A stretch of DNA of 64,000 nt from Semisulcospira habei (GCA_036245525.1 BTPG01000004.1:18053412-18117411); one strand, 5' to 3'. Counted from the first letter of the stretch, positions 9,066 to 20,367 are shown. Notes: a model not told the origin generated them from the sequence alone. A program made the numbers and translations.

Positions 9066-9180
9066 AATAAATAGAAATATGGGAACCCATTTTCACATGA
9101 AATGCTAGGTAACCCACTCTGATGGTTGCGTCTCCCTGTGTGTGTGTGTGTGTGTGGGCAGAGGGGGGGGGGGGGAGGGG
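9066..9180. repeat. short dispersed repeat next to (TG)n, copy 2
   Basis: Second copy of the 108-175 segment. It again abuts a (TG)n tract (9137-9156), here followed by a G run at 9162-9180. Confidence 0.7.
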
Positions 9181-9581
9181 GAAATCCGTATGAAGGCAGT
9201 ATCGTTTAGGTTATTTTTTGGGCATGATTTCTGACTGAAAAATTATCTCTTAATTTTATTTCGCACAGATTATATTGTTATGTATATGTTCATTTCATAT
9301 GGTTGATGATATATGTTCACACGTGCTATATATACATCGTTGTGGTAGGTCAGTAGTTTCAGTACCTGTCAGCAAAGACAGTACATTAAATAGTGTATTG
9401 TCTTTGCTGTCAGTTCAAACTTTGTCAGTATTTACTTATTTATATTCGTTTGGTGATATGTTTGTTTTTTTTAATCCGACGCACACAAATTTTACTTATT
9501 GGGGACAATAAAACGTATTCATCGTATTCGTATTCTCAGTTGTCTTCTGTCCTCTCAATTATTAGCGCCTGCGCGCACCGG

Positions 9582-9727
9582 TATAAAAATATGTCAGCTG
9601 AGAGCGAAAGGTAAAAGTTCCGTGCCCCGGATAAGGTCACGGCTTTGACCCCGGGACTCGCACGGTTAGGTCAAGGACTTCGCTTAGAACCGACTGTCAC
9701 TACGTTGTTTGCGAAGTGTGTACGCTG
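9582..9727 (+). promoter_or_regulatory. candidate TATA promoter and non-coding first exon
   Basis: TATAAAAATA at 9582-9591 lies at the left edge of a locally GC-richer segment (about 9545-9720). Thirty bases downstream would put a start near 9611. The next strong donor is CTG|GTAAGT at 9728, giving a plausible non-coding exon of about 117 bp. The first coding exon of pyruvate carboxylase (acceptor at 36299) is on the same strand and needs an upstream non-coding exon, but linking the two across 26 kb is inference. It could equally serve an unknown transcript. Confidence 0.3.
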
Positions 9728-10480
9728 GTAAGTCACGCTGTTTTTCGCGTTACATTTTGCCACTTTTACTAGTTAAAAAAAGACACTTTTTTTCTAACTG
9801 CAAGCAGTATCGTTTGCATGTCCCTTTGCTCTGCAATGGTTGTAAGCGTGCGTTCATTTGGCGGATCGATAACCAGTACCATAGCCGGAGTCCCGCTTAT
9901 TTTTACAGCAAGCGTATGCTTCTGGTGCTTTTTATTCAGTTATTAAATACGCGTATATTCAGCTACCATACTGAAGCGCCGAATTGACTTTGCAATTGTA
10001 GGAGAATGTTGTTATTAAGTTTGAAGTCTGCTCTAAGGTTTGTGAGACTACACTGTGTAACGCGCGTACAGTATACGATCACTGCGAAGAACAGAATTAT
10101 ATTTAGGTCTACAGCGTGATGTTTTTATGGTAGTGCCTTGCTGTCAAGGTGCACAGTAGTTTTCCACATAAGTAACCCAGTTTGGACAGACGGCGGTAAT
10201 AAGTGAGTAATAAGATACCACTGTGTGACTAGTTTCCAACAGTTAACTGAAAATAAGGTGGTTTGCATTGATGAGGATACTGCATGACTTATATCAGGAC
10301 ATTGGGAAACCTTTCATGTCTATAAAGTAGGATGTAGTAGTGTGACCAGGTTGTTGACCAAGGTTTATTCCTCAAGTCATACGTGTACTTATCTGTTTTG
10401 CTCTGGACTTTGGAACAGTCAAAACAACTGTCAGTCATAGTAAGCACCCTGTCAAGGCTGCCCCCTATCAAGGCTGCATG
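9728..10480. other. no gene recognised
   Basis: Unique-looking A/T-rich sequence. The open frame at 9709-9987 shows no domain, and its start lies inside the candidate first exon. Confidence 0.45.
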
Positions 10481-10484
10481 CTGC

Positions 10485-10488
<4 letters not shown>

Positions 10489-10537
<49 letters not shown>

Positions 10538-10548
10538 TGCGTGCATGC
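10489..10548. repeat. (TG)n / (TGCG)n microsatellite
   Basis: A GT run that passes into GTGC repeats and ends in GCATGCAT. Confidence 0.9.
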
Positions 10549-10982
10549 ATTGAGACCTGTCTGTAATGACCACCCAGTTAAGCTACAAATAAGTGTCCTT
10601 GTAAGACCAGTCATCATACAGTGTTAAAATCCACAAGGCCAGAAACAGTGACCTCTGCTTAGGCAGGTGGTTGCTGTAGCTCAACCTTGAACTGTGGAAA
10701 TGGTGGAAAATTGCTGCAGAATATTCTGCATTTTGACAAAGATAAGGGCCTACCAGGCACCCCAGTTTAGGCCCAACCAGTTTTTACCAGAACAGTCCAA
10801 GACAGCCTTGGCCAACAGATTTTCATGAGCCCCTGCAGCCTGTGGGGCATCATGAGCATCAGATGGAACTGGTTTATTGTTGCTGAGAAAAACCATACAC
10901 TCAGCTTGCAAGGGCTGGCCTTTGAACTTGTACAGGTAGTAGGGAAAGGACTTCAAACCTGCAAGTACTGTATCATATATGT

Positions 10983-11722
10983 ATATGAGCCTGTGACAAA
11001 ACGTTGTGCATGTAACAACTGACATATTTTTAGCCAAGAAAACCATACTACAACAGAACTTTTTGTGATTCTGCTATGAAGACATTGTTGTTGGAACACT
11101 TACATTTCTCACATAGTTTCCTTTTCACCAAAATAGACTAATCTATAGATGATTTTCATGTGTATGTCCAATAGTATGTCCAGTGTGACAACAAACGTTT
11201 TTCTCTACTGAGTGACAGGAACAAATTCTTGAGTCATTGTCCTTAGATGAAATACAGATGACTGAAGAACTTTTTTTTCTTGTTGTAAAATGTGGTAATC
11301 ACATGAAAAACTGTGTTTTTGTGATTTAAATTGACTAAGTATGTCCACCGTAACAACCAACACTGATTGTTACAGAAAACTTAATTTCAAAAGGAATAAA
11401 ATACTCTTCCTACTTTCACCTGTGAGAACAGGTCATACAATTAATTTCTTTCGAAAGATAATAATTAAAAAAGATAAACTGACAATGTGATCATATTTAT
11501 CACCGTATGCCCACCGAAACGACCAACATTTTCAGAAGGGCTAGACTTAATTATTCGTTGCTGGAAATCATCTGTTTCTGCATTCACATTAATTAAATTC
11601 ACATGCCCACAGGCCAGATACATCAAAACTAACCTATTTTAAAGACATCTCTGTTGGTTGTTACTTTTGACATTTCTGTTGGTTGGTACTTGTAAAAAAA
11701 CCTTTTATCACAGGCTTATTAA
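10983..11722. mobile_element. ~740-bp inverted-repeat element, copy 1
   Basis: Ends are inverted copies of TATGAGCCTGTGACAAAA (left, 10984 onward; right, TTTTATCACAGGCTTAT to about 11722). A homologue with the same ends and collinear interior lies at 61562-62338. The interior is non-coding. Target duplication is unclear, perhaps TA. Probably a non-autonomous DNA transposon. Confidence 0.72.
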
Positions 11723-12079
11723 TATTATATTGGAACCTGTTGAGCTGTGAAACTGTCACTGTCAAGTCTGCCTGTTAGGAGAACCTTGGATTTATTTTCC
11801 GAGTGAGTGCACAATTACTATAGTGTATTCCACAAGAGTTGACTATATGAACCCATGTACAGTTAGGAGTCAAGCTAAATGTGTTTCATTGCTGTGTGTT
11901 GATGCTAACCTACATGTTTCACATTTAAAAAGCCGTCTGTAACCAACTGTTTTCATGGACAAATAGGTTGCAGGTGTCTGCATGAGATACACATGTTTTC
12001 TTCAGAAATCAGATCACTTTTGTCAGCTGGTACAGCAATTAAATTAAGTTTATGCGAAATTCATACTTCCTAAGTAATG
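11723..12079. other. no gene recognised
   Basis: A/T-rich spacer between the inverted-repeat element and the satellite. Confidence 0.5.
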
Positions 12080-13446
12080 CCTACTTCCTAAGTTCCGGAG
12101 AAAGACATGGGTTATATAAGAGACCTGATGCATCTTTTTTTGAAGATGCAAATGATCGTCTTATTCTATACCTGCGTATTTCTCTGTGGGCTGGCGATTG
12201 GGTGCCTGATACGAGGGGGCAGGGGATCTAACTTATCGTCTGTCCAGCGCTGAGTAATTCCCCTTGGTTTGTTGTACAATTCTGCCAGCGCTAGCCTCAA
12301 CTATCTGGTTTGTGAGTATCTCGGTATAACTCCAGGCAAATTTGTATCGTTTACATTGTTGTGTAATGTTCTGTGCATCTACTGTGGGAATTCAGGGTAT
12401 TTACCCGACCACATATAGTAATGCACCTTCGTGTTTGTGTATGTATGTTTCCCCTGCCTACTTCCTAAGTTCCGGAGAAAGACATGGGTTATATAAGAGA
12501 CCTGATGCATCTTTTTTTGAAGATGCAAATGATCGTCTTATTCTATACCTGCGTATTTCTCTGTGGGCTGGCGGCTGGGTGCCTAATAGGAGGGGGCAGG
12601 GGATCTAACTGTTCATCTGTCCAGCGCTGAGTAATTCCCCTTGGTTTGTTGTACAATTCTGCCAGCGCTAGCCTCACCTATCTGGTTTGTGAGTATCTCA
12701 GTATAACTCTAGGCAAATTTGTATTGTTACATTGTTGTGTAATGTTCTGTGCATCTACTGTGGGAATTCAGGGTATTTACCGGACCACATATAGTAATGC
12801 ACCTTCGTGTTTGTGTATGTATGTTTCCCCTGCCTACTTCCTAAGTTCCGGAGAAAGACATGGGTTATATAAGAGACCTGATGCATCTTTTTTTGAAGAT
12901 GCAAATGATCGTCTTATTCTATACCTGCGTATTTCTCTGTGGGCTGGCGATTGGGTGCCTGATAGGAGGGGGCAGGGGATCTAACTGTTCGTCTGTCCAG
13001 CGCTGGGTAATTCCCCTTGGTTTGTTGTACAATTCTGCCAGCGCTAGCCTCACCTATCTGGTTTGTGAGTATCTCAGTATAACTCGAGGCAAATTTGTAT
13101 CATTACATTGTTGTGTAATGTTCTGTGCATCTACTGTGGGAATTCAGGGTATTTACCCGACCACATATAGTAATGCACCTTCGTGTTTGTGTATGTATGT
13201 TCCCCCTGCCTACTTCCTAAGTTTCGGAGAAAGACATGGGTTATATAAGAGACCTGATGCGTCTTCTTTTGAAGATGCAAATGATCGTTTTATTCTATAC
13301 CTGCGTATTTCTCTGTGGGCTGGCGATTGGGTGCCTGATAGGAGGGGGCAGGGGATCTAACTGTTTGTCTGTCCAGCGCTGAGTAATTCCTCTTGGTTTG
13401 TTGTACAATTCTGCCAGTGCTAGCCTCACCTATCTGGTTTGTGAGA
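12080..13446 (+). repeat. 376-bp satellite, about 3.6 tandem units
   Basis: Units begin at 12080, 12457, 12833 and 13209 (CCTACTTCCTAAGTTCCGGA), spaced 377, 376 and 376 bp. The fourth stops at GGTTTGTGAG near 13446. Units differ by a few substitutions. Each contains a 7-bp-stem hairpin (GCATCTT / AAGATGC). The open frames here repeat with the units and are not separate genes. Confidence 0.93.
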
Positions 13447-14807
13447 AATTCATATGTCTGAGCTTGTGTTAATTGTGATGGTAGACCTGTACTGTTTGTA
13501 CCCAGCCTCTCTCCACACACACACACACATATATCAAGTGCCAAAAGGTGTGCATGAAAAGTGGACACTGGGCAATGAAAATGAGTTAGTCAGCTTTGAA
13601 CAAAGATTGACATTTTCTTGAAGGATAAATTGGTGGTTACCGGTCTCTGAAATTGCAGGACAATCCTCGAAGTATTTTCAGAGTAAACAATAAATAACAT
13701 ATCTCCTGACTGGTATGATGGACATCAGTGATTATGACACAAACAAGCAAGTGCACAGTACTTCAGAAAAGAAGATGTTGGAAACAGTACATTGCACAAA
13801 TGTTTTCATCTCTGGGTATATAGTTGTACCATCAAAATCAGTTCTGCGCTGCTGACCTATGCTTGGACAGAGGTCATTTGTAGTAATACCTGATGTTCGT
13901 CATCAAGTCAGTATTCACTATTTTTTTAAAGTACAGCTCTTTAGACTTTCAGCAACATAGGATGCCACTGGAAACAAGAACCACACATGAATAATGCTTC
14001 CACTTCATAGTTTTTATTTTCCAGATGTTCTTTTCAACATCAAGGCAGCAGAAAAGATATGATGGATGTCAGTATTATGGTAATAATGGCTTTCTAATTC
14101 AAAGTAACCATGGTTTCAACAAAAGTACATTTTACTAGGTGATGAAAAATTCCTCAGAAAACCAGTCATTTCACCGTGCGGCAGATCAAAAACTTTGATA
14201 CTCGGCAATCTGATGAAGAACGTGAGTTTTACACAATACCGACCTGTCGTAATAATCCCCAAAAATCTTTTCTGTCATACAAAAAAAGCTAACTTAAAAT
14301 GACAAATCCTGAGCAATGCTGAGATGGTGCTTTCAAATTGTAATGTTTCCAAAAAAATTTGCCTTTGCAACTGCATGGCATAAGTACAGATCACCAAAGC
14401 TGGTCCAATCTAATGATGAACGTTATTGTGATGCCGAATGTTAGAAAAATATGACAACATATTTTTTCACGTGGTCTCCGATATGAGCTGCAACATTTTC
14501 AACGGAACAGGAAGTGTAACATGCTCTCGAAGATTGGGTGTAAAAGTAAAAATCTTAGATCATAATTATTTGTAAATCGATTTTATTAGCTGTGATAATG
14601 ATCTTCATTTCTTACAACAAAATCAGCACCCTCAAAGAACCATCATAGTTAAGCCACATGTATGCCAGAAACAATTAGATGAGGACTTCATCCCAAAGTC
14701 TACCGTATTGTTTGGAGCTCAGATGCATTTATCTTAGGAACATTTACTTAGAGTTGTTCATATTTTTAGGCTTATAATGCTGATCCATTTCCCTCCTCTC
14801 TAAGCCA
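13447..14807. other. no gene recognised
   Basis: A/T-rich sequence with a short (CA)n at 13515-13530. No coding frame of note. Confidence 0.5.
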
Positions 14808-15014
14808 ACTTCTGATCAACACACACATCGGTGCACACAAATAAAGACGGTAAAACGGCACTTCCCATCATTAGTACACTCTGTGGGCTGGTGTAGCGAC
14901 AGGAATCCATCTCCTACTCTAACCCACCCTCTGATCCACACACGCTGGCACACATAAATAAAGATGGACACACGGCGATTCACGCCATTCATAAGCTCTG
15001 TGGTCTGGCGTAGC
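14808..15014. repeat. two-unit degenerate tandem repeat
   Basis: Segments 14808-14902 and 14928-15014 align with each other (ATCAACACACAC..., AATAAAGA(C/T)GG, CTGTGG(G/T)CTGG(T/C)GTAGC). A third relative lies inverted at 37405-37510. Confidence 0.65.
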
Positions 15015-15191
15015 ATAACTATTCTGAAGAAGATTCAAGAATAATAGCACGAGCAGCGAAATGACATCACTTCAAGCTTCATGTCATGGCATCATTAGTC
15101 CCACGATGCCATGTTCATAGTGACGGCTCGATGTTATACGTTGTTCATCGCAGTACTAATATTTGATGTATCGGATCAATTTTGCAATTTT

Positions 15192-15530
15192 CTTGCTGAT
15201 TTTCACGCCTAGGGCTTACAGGTTTTGATTTAACCTAATCCTACCCAAGGGACGGTACAAATAGCAGGCTTATACAAACACTGTTTATGAAAAATCATGG
15301 GGGTATTAATGAGAAGATAGCTTTTTTCGTAAAAGAAAAATTAAAGTTATGTTAGCTGTTTTACAAATGACTCCAAAAAAGTGGTGCAGAAAATTGTCTG
15401 GTTTTCACAACTAGGGCATACAGGTCACAACTGACCTAATCGTACCTGACAGCCAAGACAAACTGTAGGCTTCTGTAAATACTGTATATGAAAAATCATG
15501 CGATTATTAATGAGAAGATTGGGATTTAAA
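15192..15530. repeat. two-unit degenerate tandem repeat, ~204-bp period
   Basis: 15192-15326 and 15396-15530 share TTTTCAC, TAGGGC.TACAGGT, GACCTAATC, TATGAAAAATCATG and TATTAATGAGAAGAT in the same order. Confidence 0.7.
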
Positions 15531-15866
15531 AAAAAAAAATTCAATTGTTTTACGATTAACCTATATAATTGGTGAAATTAATCCCTAAAACGTGAAAATA
15601 TATTTAATTTAAAAAAAAAATCGCTCAAAAGGTTCTAGAGGTACAATGATGGTTAATGGAACTCATTCAATATCTCCCTTTTCATCTAGCTATATGCAAA
15701 ATATCTAGTAAAAATAAGAAAAATTACCGCCTCCAGTGTGGATCAACCGATTTTTGTGAAACGGCTATTTTCTCTTCAATGAGCATCTTAATCAAAACAT
15801 CGAACAAAGGTCTCAAGACAATATCCTAAAATTTCAAGCTTGTCCGTCCTCAAATGTGGGCTCTAG

Positions 15867-15904
<38 letters not shown>

Positions 15905-16266
15905 GCACGCGGGGCGTTGGTGCCAAAAAGATGTTCTCTAGCAAGGTTTGCATGGGCCTATTTTATTTAAATGGTAATTCCCTCGCATTCAGGCTGGGCA
16001 CTCACTTCACTTGCCTCGCTCTATGGGATCACCTAAACCCCCTGTATCCAGCCGCGAGTCTTTCCAGATATTCTTTATTGATGGGGGATGTTCGCCGAGT
16101 GCTGGGCCATGGATGATGACGGTGGGGGAGGTGGTGATGGGTCAGGGATGGGGGAGTTGATGGGTCGGGGGGGGGGGGGGGACCCCTCTTGCACACACAT
16201 TTTCGCTCGTGATTTGAATCCTTCCATTTCATTCACTCATCCACACTCCCAAGGTCTATTGATTGT
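15531..16266. other. no gene recognised; microsatellites
   Basis: Contains (CA)n at 15870-15901 and a G run at 16168-16180. The open frames overlapping these runs are compositional. Confidence 0.5.
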
Positions 16267-16445
16267 ACCAGTATATATGTCTCTCTCTTGGCTTGACTTC
16301 GCGAACGAAGATTTTATAGGAGTTGCCCACGACGTCTGCAGGCTTGTTCGTGGCTGCGGAGGCCAATCCGGGACAGGCAGGTTCGACCGCAGTGGCTGCA
16401 GGGGAAGGTATGGCCAGGGTTCTGAGTTGCGGCATCTCTGTTTTT

Positions 16446-18092
16446 TCACCTGAGCCGTTTGTCCTTAAGGCTAGCTCTGCGAGAGTCCTCAAAGGAGACA
16501 GCTGCCTTGTAAATGGTGGAGCGCCAGGTGTCACGGTCCACAGCAAGCGAGGACCACTGGTGGTGGTCGATTTGGCAGGCACTAAGTGACTTCTTGAGAC
16601 AGTCTTTGTATCTCTTCTTTGGTGCCCCTCTGTCACGGTGTCCAGTAGCAAGCTCGCCGAACAGGGTGATCTTTGGTAGGCGATGATCCTCCATCCTGAA
16701 GACATGCCCCGCCCAGCGGAGCTGTGTCCGCAGCAGCAAAGCCTCGATGCTCACAGTTTCAGCCTGTTCAAGGACCTCGACGTTGGTGACATAGTCACTC
16801 CAGTGAATGCCCAGGATGGTACGCAGGCAGCGCTGGTGGAAGCATTCGAGGAGTCGTAGTTGGCTGCGGTAGAGGGCCCAGGACTCGGAACCATACAGCA
16901 GGGTGGTGAGGACCACAGCTCTGTACACGCTGATCTTGGTGCCTGTTTTCAGCTGTTGATTGTGCCACACCCGCTTGAAAAGTCGCCCGAAAGCGCTGTT
17001 CGCTTTTGCCAGCCTGCTGTCAAGCTCCTTGTCCAGCTTGGCGTCCGACGTGATAATGCAGCCAAGGTAAGTAAACTGGTGCACTGACTTTAGTTCAGAC
17101 TCGCCAATGGTGATGTGAGGAGGGCGATACACTGTCTTGGGTGCCGGCTGATGGAGGACCTCTGTCTTTTTCAGACTGACCTCGAGTCCAAAGAGCTGGG
17201 CAGCATCTGCGAAGCAAGACGTGATGCGCTGCAGGGCTCTCTCTGTGTGTGCAACGAGGGCAGCATCATCAGCAAAAAGCAGCTCACGAATCAGTTGGTC
17301 TAGGGTTTTCGTGTGGGCCTGCAGTCGTCGGAGGTTGAACAGGCTGCCATCGAGACGATACCTGATGTACACTGCATCGTCATCATCGAGGTCTACTGTG
17401 GCCTGCTTCAACATCATGCTAAAAAAGATGGTGAAGAGGGTCGGTGCCAGCACGCAGCCCTGCTTTACGCCGTTGAGAATAGGGAATGGTTCTGAGAGGA
17501 TATTGTTGAGTCTGACCTGGCCTTGCTGGTCCTTGTGTAGCTGGACAATCATGCTGAGGAACTTTGGGGGACAGCCAAGTCGCTCCAGGATCTGCCACAT
17601 GCCTTGCCTGCTCACAGTGTCGAACGCTTTTGTTAGGTCGACAAACGTTACGTACAGCCCTTTGTTCTGCTCGCGGCACTTCTCCTGAAGCTGTCTCAGC
17701 ACAAAGACCATATCGGTGGTGCTCCTGTTTGCTCTGAAGCCACACTGGCCCTCTGGGAGGTGGTCTTCAGCGATGGCAGGTACCAGCCGATTCAGGAGCA
17801 GCCTTGCAAGAATTTTCCCAGCAATGGACAGCAGGGTAATTCCCCGATAGTTGGAACAGTCAGACTTCTCGCCTTTGTTCTTGTACAGGGTGATAGCGAC
17901 AGCATCACGGAGATCCTTTGGTAGTGTTCCTTCCTCCCAGCAGCAGAGAAAGAGGTCATGGAGCTTGTTGTGCAGTGCTGTGCCTCCATGTTTCCAGATC
18001 TTTGGCGGTATTCCATCAATGCCTGCTGCTTTGCCACTCTTGAGCTGGTGGATGGCTGTGAGGGTCTCTTCAGCGGTGGGCGGTTCGTCCAA
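16446..18092 (-). CDS. LINE reverse transcriptase, 548 codons, intact frame
   Basis: The RT domain of an RTE-like non-LTR retrotransposon. Visible blocks in order: SGKAAGIDGIPPKIW (about residues 18-32), LPKDLRDAVAITLYKNKG, CSNYRGITLLSIAGKI, GQCGFRANRSTTDMVF, VDLTKAFDTV (catalytic Asp), GVKQGCVLAPTLF, LLFADDAALV (the FADD catalytic pair), VSLKKTEVL and QFTYLGCIITSD. After these come YGSESWALYRSQLRLLE and a thumb/C-terminal region. A C2H2-type finger (CSHCGRT...H...C) follows in the same frame, but a TGA at about 16446 separates it. The endonuclease lies inverted upstream, so this copy cannot make a full ORF2. The Met at 18092 is simply the first in the frame. Clade is not settled without a tree. 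Confidence 0.88.
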   Translation of the reverse strand: MDEPPTAEETLTAIHQLKSGKAAGIDGIPPKIWKHGGTALHNKLHDLFLCCWEEGTLPKDLRDAVAITLYKNKGEKSDCSNYRGITLLSIAGKILARLLLNRLVPAIAEDHLPEGQCGFRANRSTTDMVFVLRQLQEKCREQNKGLYVTFVDLTKAFDTVSRQGMWQILERLGCPPKFLSMIVQLHKDQQGQVRLNNILSEPFPILNGVKQGCVLAPTLFTIFFSMMLKQATVDLDDDDAVYIRYRLDGSLFNLRRLQAHTKTLDQLIRELLFADDAALVAHTERALQRITSCFADAAQLFGLEVSLKKTEVLHQPAPKTVYRPPHITIGESELKSVHQFTYLGCIITSDAKLDKELDSRLAKANSAFGRLFKRVWHNQQLKTGTKISVYRAVVLTTLLYGSESWALYRSQLRLLECFHQRCLRTILGIHWSDYVTNVEVLEQAETVSIEALLLRTQLRWAGHVFRMEDHRLPKITLFGELATGHRDRGAPKKRYKDCLKKSLSACQIDHHQWSSLAVDRDTWRSTIYKAAVSFEDSRRASLKDKRLR

Positions 18093-18225
18093 TTCAACCT
18101 TTACTGGGAGTTGTGGGATTTGTAGGACTGCTTCTTGAAACAGTGCGCTCAGCGCTGAAGAGGCTCTGAAAGTACTCCGACCAGCGGTTCAAGGCAGGCC
18201 TGAATCAGAAAGACGGCTCTCAGGC

Positions 18226-19248
18226 GTGGGTTTCATGGTCAAGACCTCCATTGCAACTAAGCTGGAAAACCTACCAACGGGTCACTCAGACCGCATCATG
18301 TCTATGCGCCTCCCACTGAGACACCAGCATCACGTCACCCTTCTCAGTGTGTACTCCCCAACCCTCCTGGCAGAGCCTGCTGAAAAGGACAAGTTTTACA
18401 CTGACCTGCGCAGCCTCATACAGAGCACCCCTGCAGACGACAAAGTCATCATCCTTGGCGACTTCAACGCCAGAGTGGGCCAGGACTCTGAAGCCTGGAA
18501 AGGAGTCCTTGGCAAGCATGGCGTGGGGAACTGCAATGACAATGGCCGCCTACTGTTGGAGTTCTGTGCAGAGCAGCAACTGGTCATCACCAACACTACT
18601 TTTCAGCAAAAGGACAGTCGAAAGACCACCTGGATGCATCCTCGCTCCAAACACTGGCACCTCATCGACTATGTCCTAGTGCGTCAGAGGGACCGCAGTG
18701 ACGTCCTCCTCACCAGAGTGATGCCCAGCGCAAAGTGCCACACTGACCACCGCCTTGTCCGCTGCAAACTCAGGCTCCAAGTCAAGCCAAAACCCAAGAA
18801 ATGGGGGCCCCCCAAGAACAAGCCTGATGTTGCCAGCCTTCAGCGTGACGACGTGAAAGCTGCCTTTCAGACAGATTTACAGCGCAGGCTCAAAGACACA
18901 GCGGACCCAGCAGACTCCTCCCCTGAAACACTTTGGGAACAACTGAAAACTGCTATTGCAAAATCCTCTGCAGAAGTCCTGGGTTTCACTAGAAAGAAGA
19001 ACAAAGACTGGTTTGACGAGAACGATGTAGAGATCCAGGAACACCTAGCAAAAGAAAGAGCCGCCCATCAGGCCCACCTAGCCCAGCCTTCCTGCCCTGT
19101 GAAGAAGTCAGTCTGCCTTCCGCCTCCGTCTGCAGCAGTCATCAGCGCAAGCTCAGAGATCTCCAGAATGAGTGGTGGACCAGACTTGCACAGAGGACCC
19201 AGCTTTGCGCTGACAATGGTGACTACAGGGGCTTCTACGAAGCACTGA
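18226..19248 (+). pseudogene. inverted LINE endonuclease segment
   Basis: Carries the C-terminal two thirds of an APE-type endonuclease (GVGFMVKTSIA, LLSVYSPTL, ILGDFNARVGQD, TTWMHPRSKHWHLIDYVL, DHRLVRCKL with the terminal catalytic His). It then continues into the linker before the RT. The first ~75 residues, including the catalytic Asn and Glu region, were lost by 5' truncation. The frame shifts near 19100 relative to its homologue, so it is non-functional here. Confidence 0.85.
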
Positions 19249-19352
19249 AAGCAGTGTATGGCCCCAGACACCTGGTACAATGTCCCCTGCGAAGCGCGAA
19301 TGGTCAGGCACTCCTCACAGATAATTCCTCCATCTTGAACCAGTATATATGT

Positions 19353-19849
19353 ACTATAGTCTTAACTCGTTCACAATGAGCTGCATTTGGTTACGCAGCT
19401 AAATTACACATCTTTATGCCGCGCGTCCGATGAGGCTTCCCACAAATGTTAACTCCAGATGACCATGGTACATCAGTCTGAGGATGTCACTTATGCAATA
19501 AATCTGCCAGCGAGAATCATAGATTCACATGAGCCCCTGCAGTTTGTGGCTTCCTGTTTATAACAGGGACAGTCCTCACAATATTGATTATGATCTTAAC
19601 CGTGGATGATTGCGGTACGTCTGTCGGAGGATGTCGATTATAAAGACAGAATCAGCATAGATTCACACGGGCCCGCGCATTTCATTTGGAAGAGGCACAG
19701 ATTCACAAGAGCCTATACATCTGCATGGGCTCATGTGTATCTGTGCCACTCGCCGATGAATGGAGCTGGCTGACAGTGAAAGACAGCAAATATATACTGA
19801 TTAGACACTAGTTAGCTGTGGTATAGTCCATTTGAGCAAAGCTTGCCTT
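19353..19849. other. no gene recognised; short inverted motifs
   Basis: Holds a CATGAGCCCCTGCAG motif (19529-19543) and an imperfect inverted pair around 19690-19745 (CAGATTCACAAGAGCC / GGGCTCATGTGTATCTG). Confidence 0.4.
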
Positions 19850-20335
19850 GTGTTCTTTCCAATTAACTTTTGACCAAGAAATATTTAAGAAAAACACTGA
19901 GAACAAAAGTGATCATCAAACTTGGTCCTAATTTATTAAAAACTTTAGTTGGCTTTAAATCCAAAGATTTAGCCACTACTCTCGGGCGATCATGGTGATG
20001 ACCTACATAAAAGTTAAAGTATATCCTGTTCACACCTCGGTGACCACTGACTTGCATCACTGACAGTGACACTGAAACTGTTGGACAAGCTGTGCACAGA
20101 TCAAACGTTTCGCAAGACCAAGCTGTCGAACATTCAACATGAGGAGTGTGAAATTTATAAATGTGTGTCAGTGTTGCTGATTGGGCTTAATCAGGCTATA
20201 TTTCAGCAGACTAAAGGAAAATGACTATGTTAGGACCAAAGTTGGTGGTCATCTTTCCTTAATTCTTAGAGTTGTCTTGAAATTATTTGCATTCAGAAGT
20301 TATTTGTGAAAAACATGAGGCATGCTTTGCTCAAA
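19850..20335. repeat. dispersed repeat, copy 1
   Basis: Collinear with 37800-38235: shared AGAACAAAA(A)GTGATCA, ACTTGGTCCTA, TTTAGTTGGC, TTTAGCCACTA, GATGACCTAC and TATATCCTGTTCA. Non-coding; class unknown. Confidence 0.75.
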
Positions 20336-20367
20336 CAAACTATATATTATAATTTATTCATAGCAGA

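Larger units (their letters stand above)
16281..19338 (-). mobile_element. LINE with twin-priming inversion
   Basis: The minus-strand segment 18193 to 16281 matches 41601-43500 of the fuller copy at 39991-43505. The plus-strand segment 18192-19343 matches 40465-41608 of that copy. The 5' part is therefore inverted relative to the 3' part and truncated at its own 5' end. A perfect 14-bp duplication (accagtatatatgt) flanks the whole unit at 16267-16280 and 19339-19352. The two parts meet at 18191-18193 with 2-3 bp of microhomology, and CTTGAACC is present in both. This is the twin-priming signature. The 3' end is GAAGTCAAGCCAAG plus a short GA tail. Confidence 0.93.

Noticed and set aside
12108..12160. 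Hammerhead-like ribozyme in the 376-bp satellite (CTGATG followed by a hairpin and CAAA)
   Set aside because: The essential CUGANGA and GAAA core bases are not both present (CTGATGC and CAAA here), and stems I/III could not be placed.
12342..13360. Family of ~100-residue secreted proteins
   Set aside because: The frames recur with the 376-bp satellite period and have no independent support.
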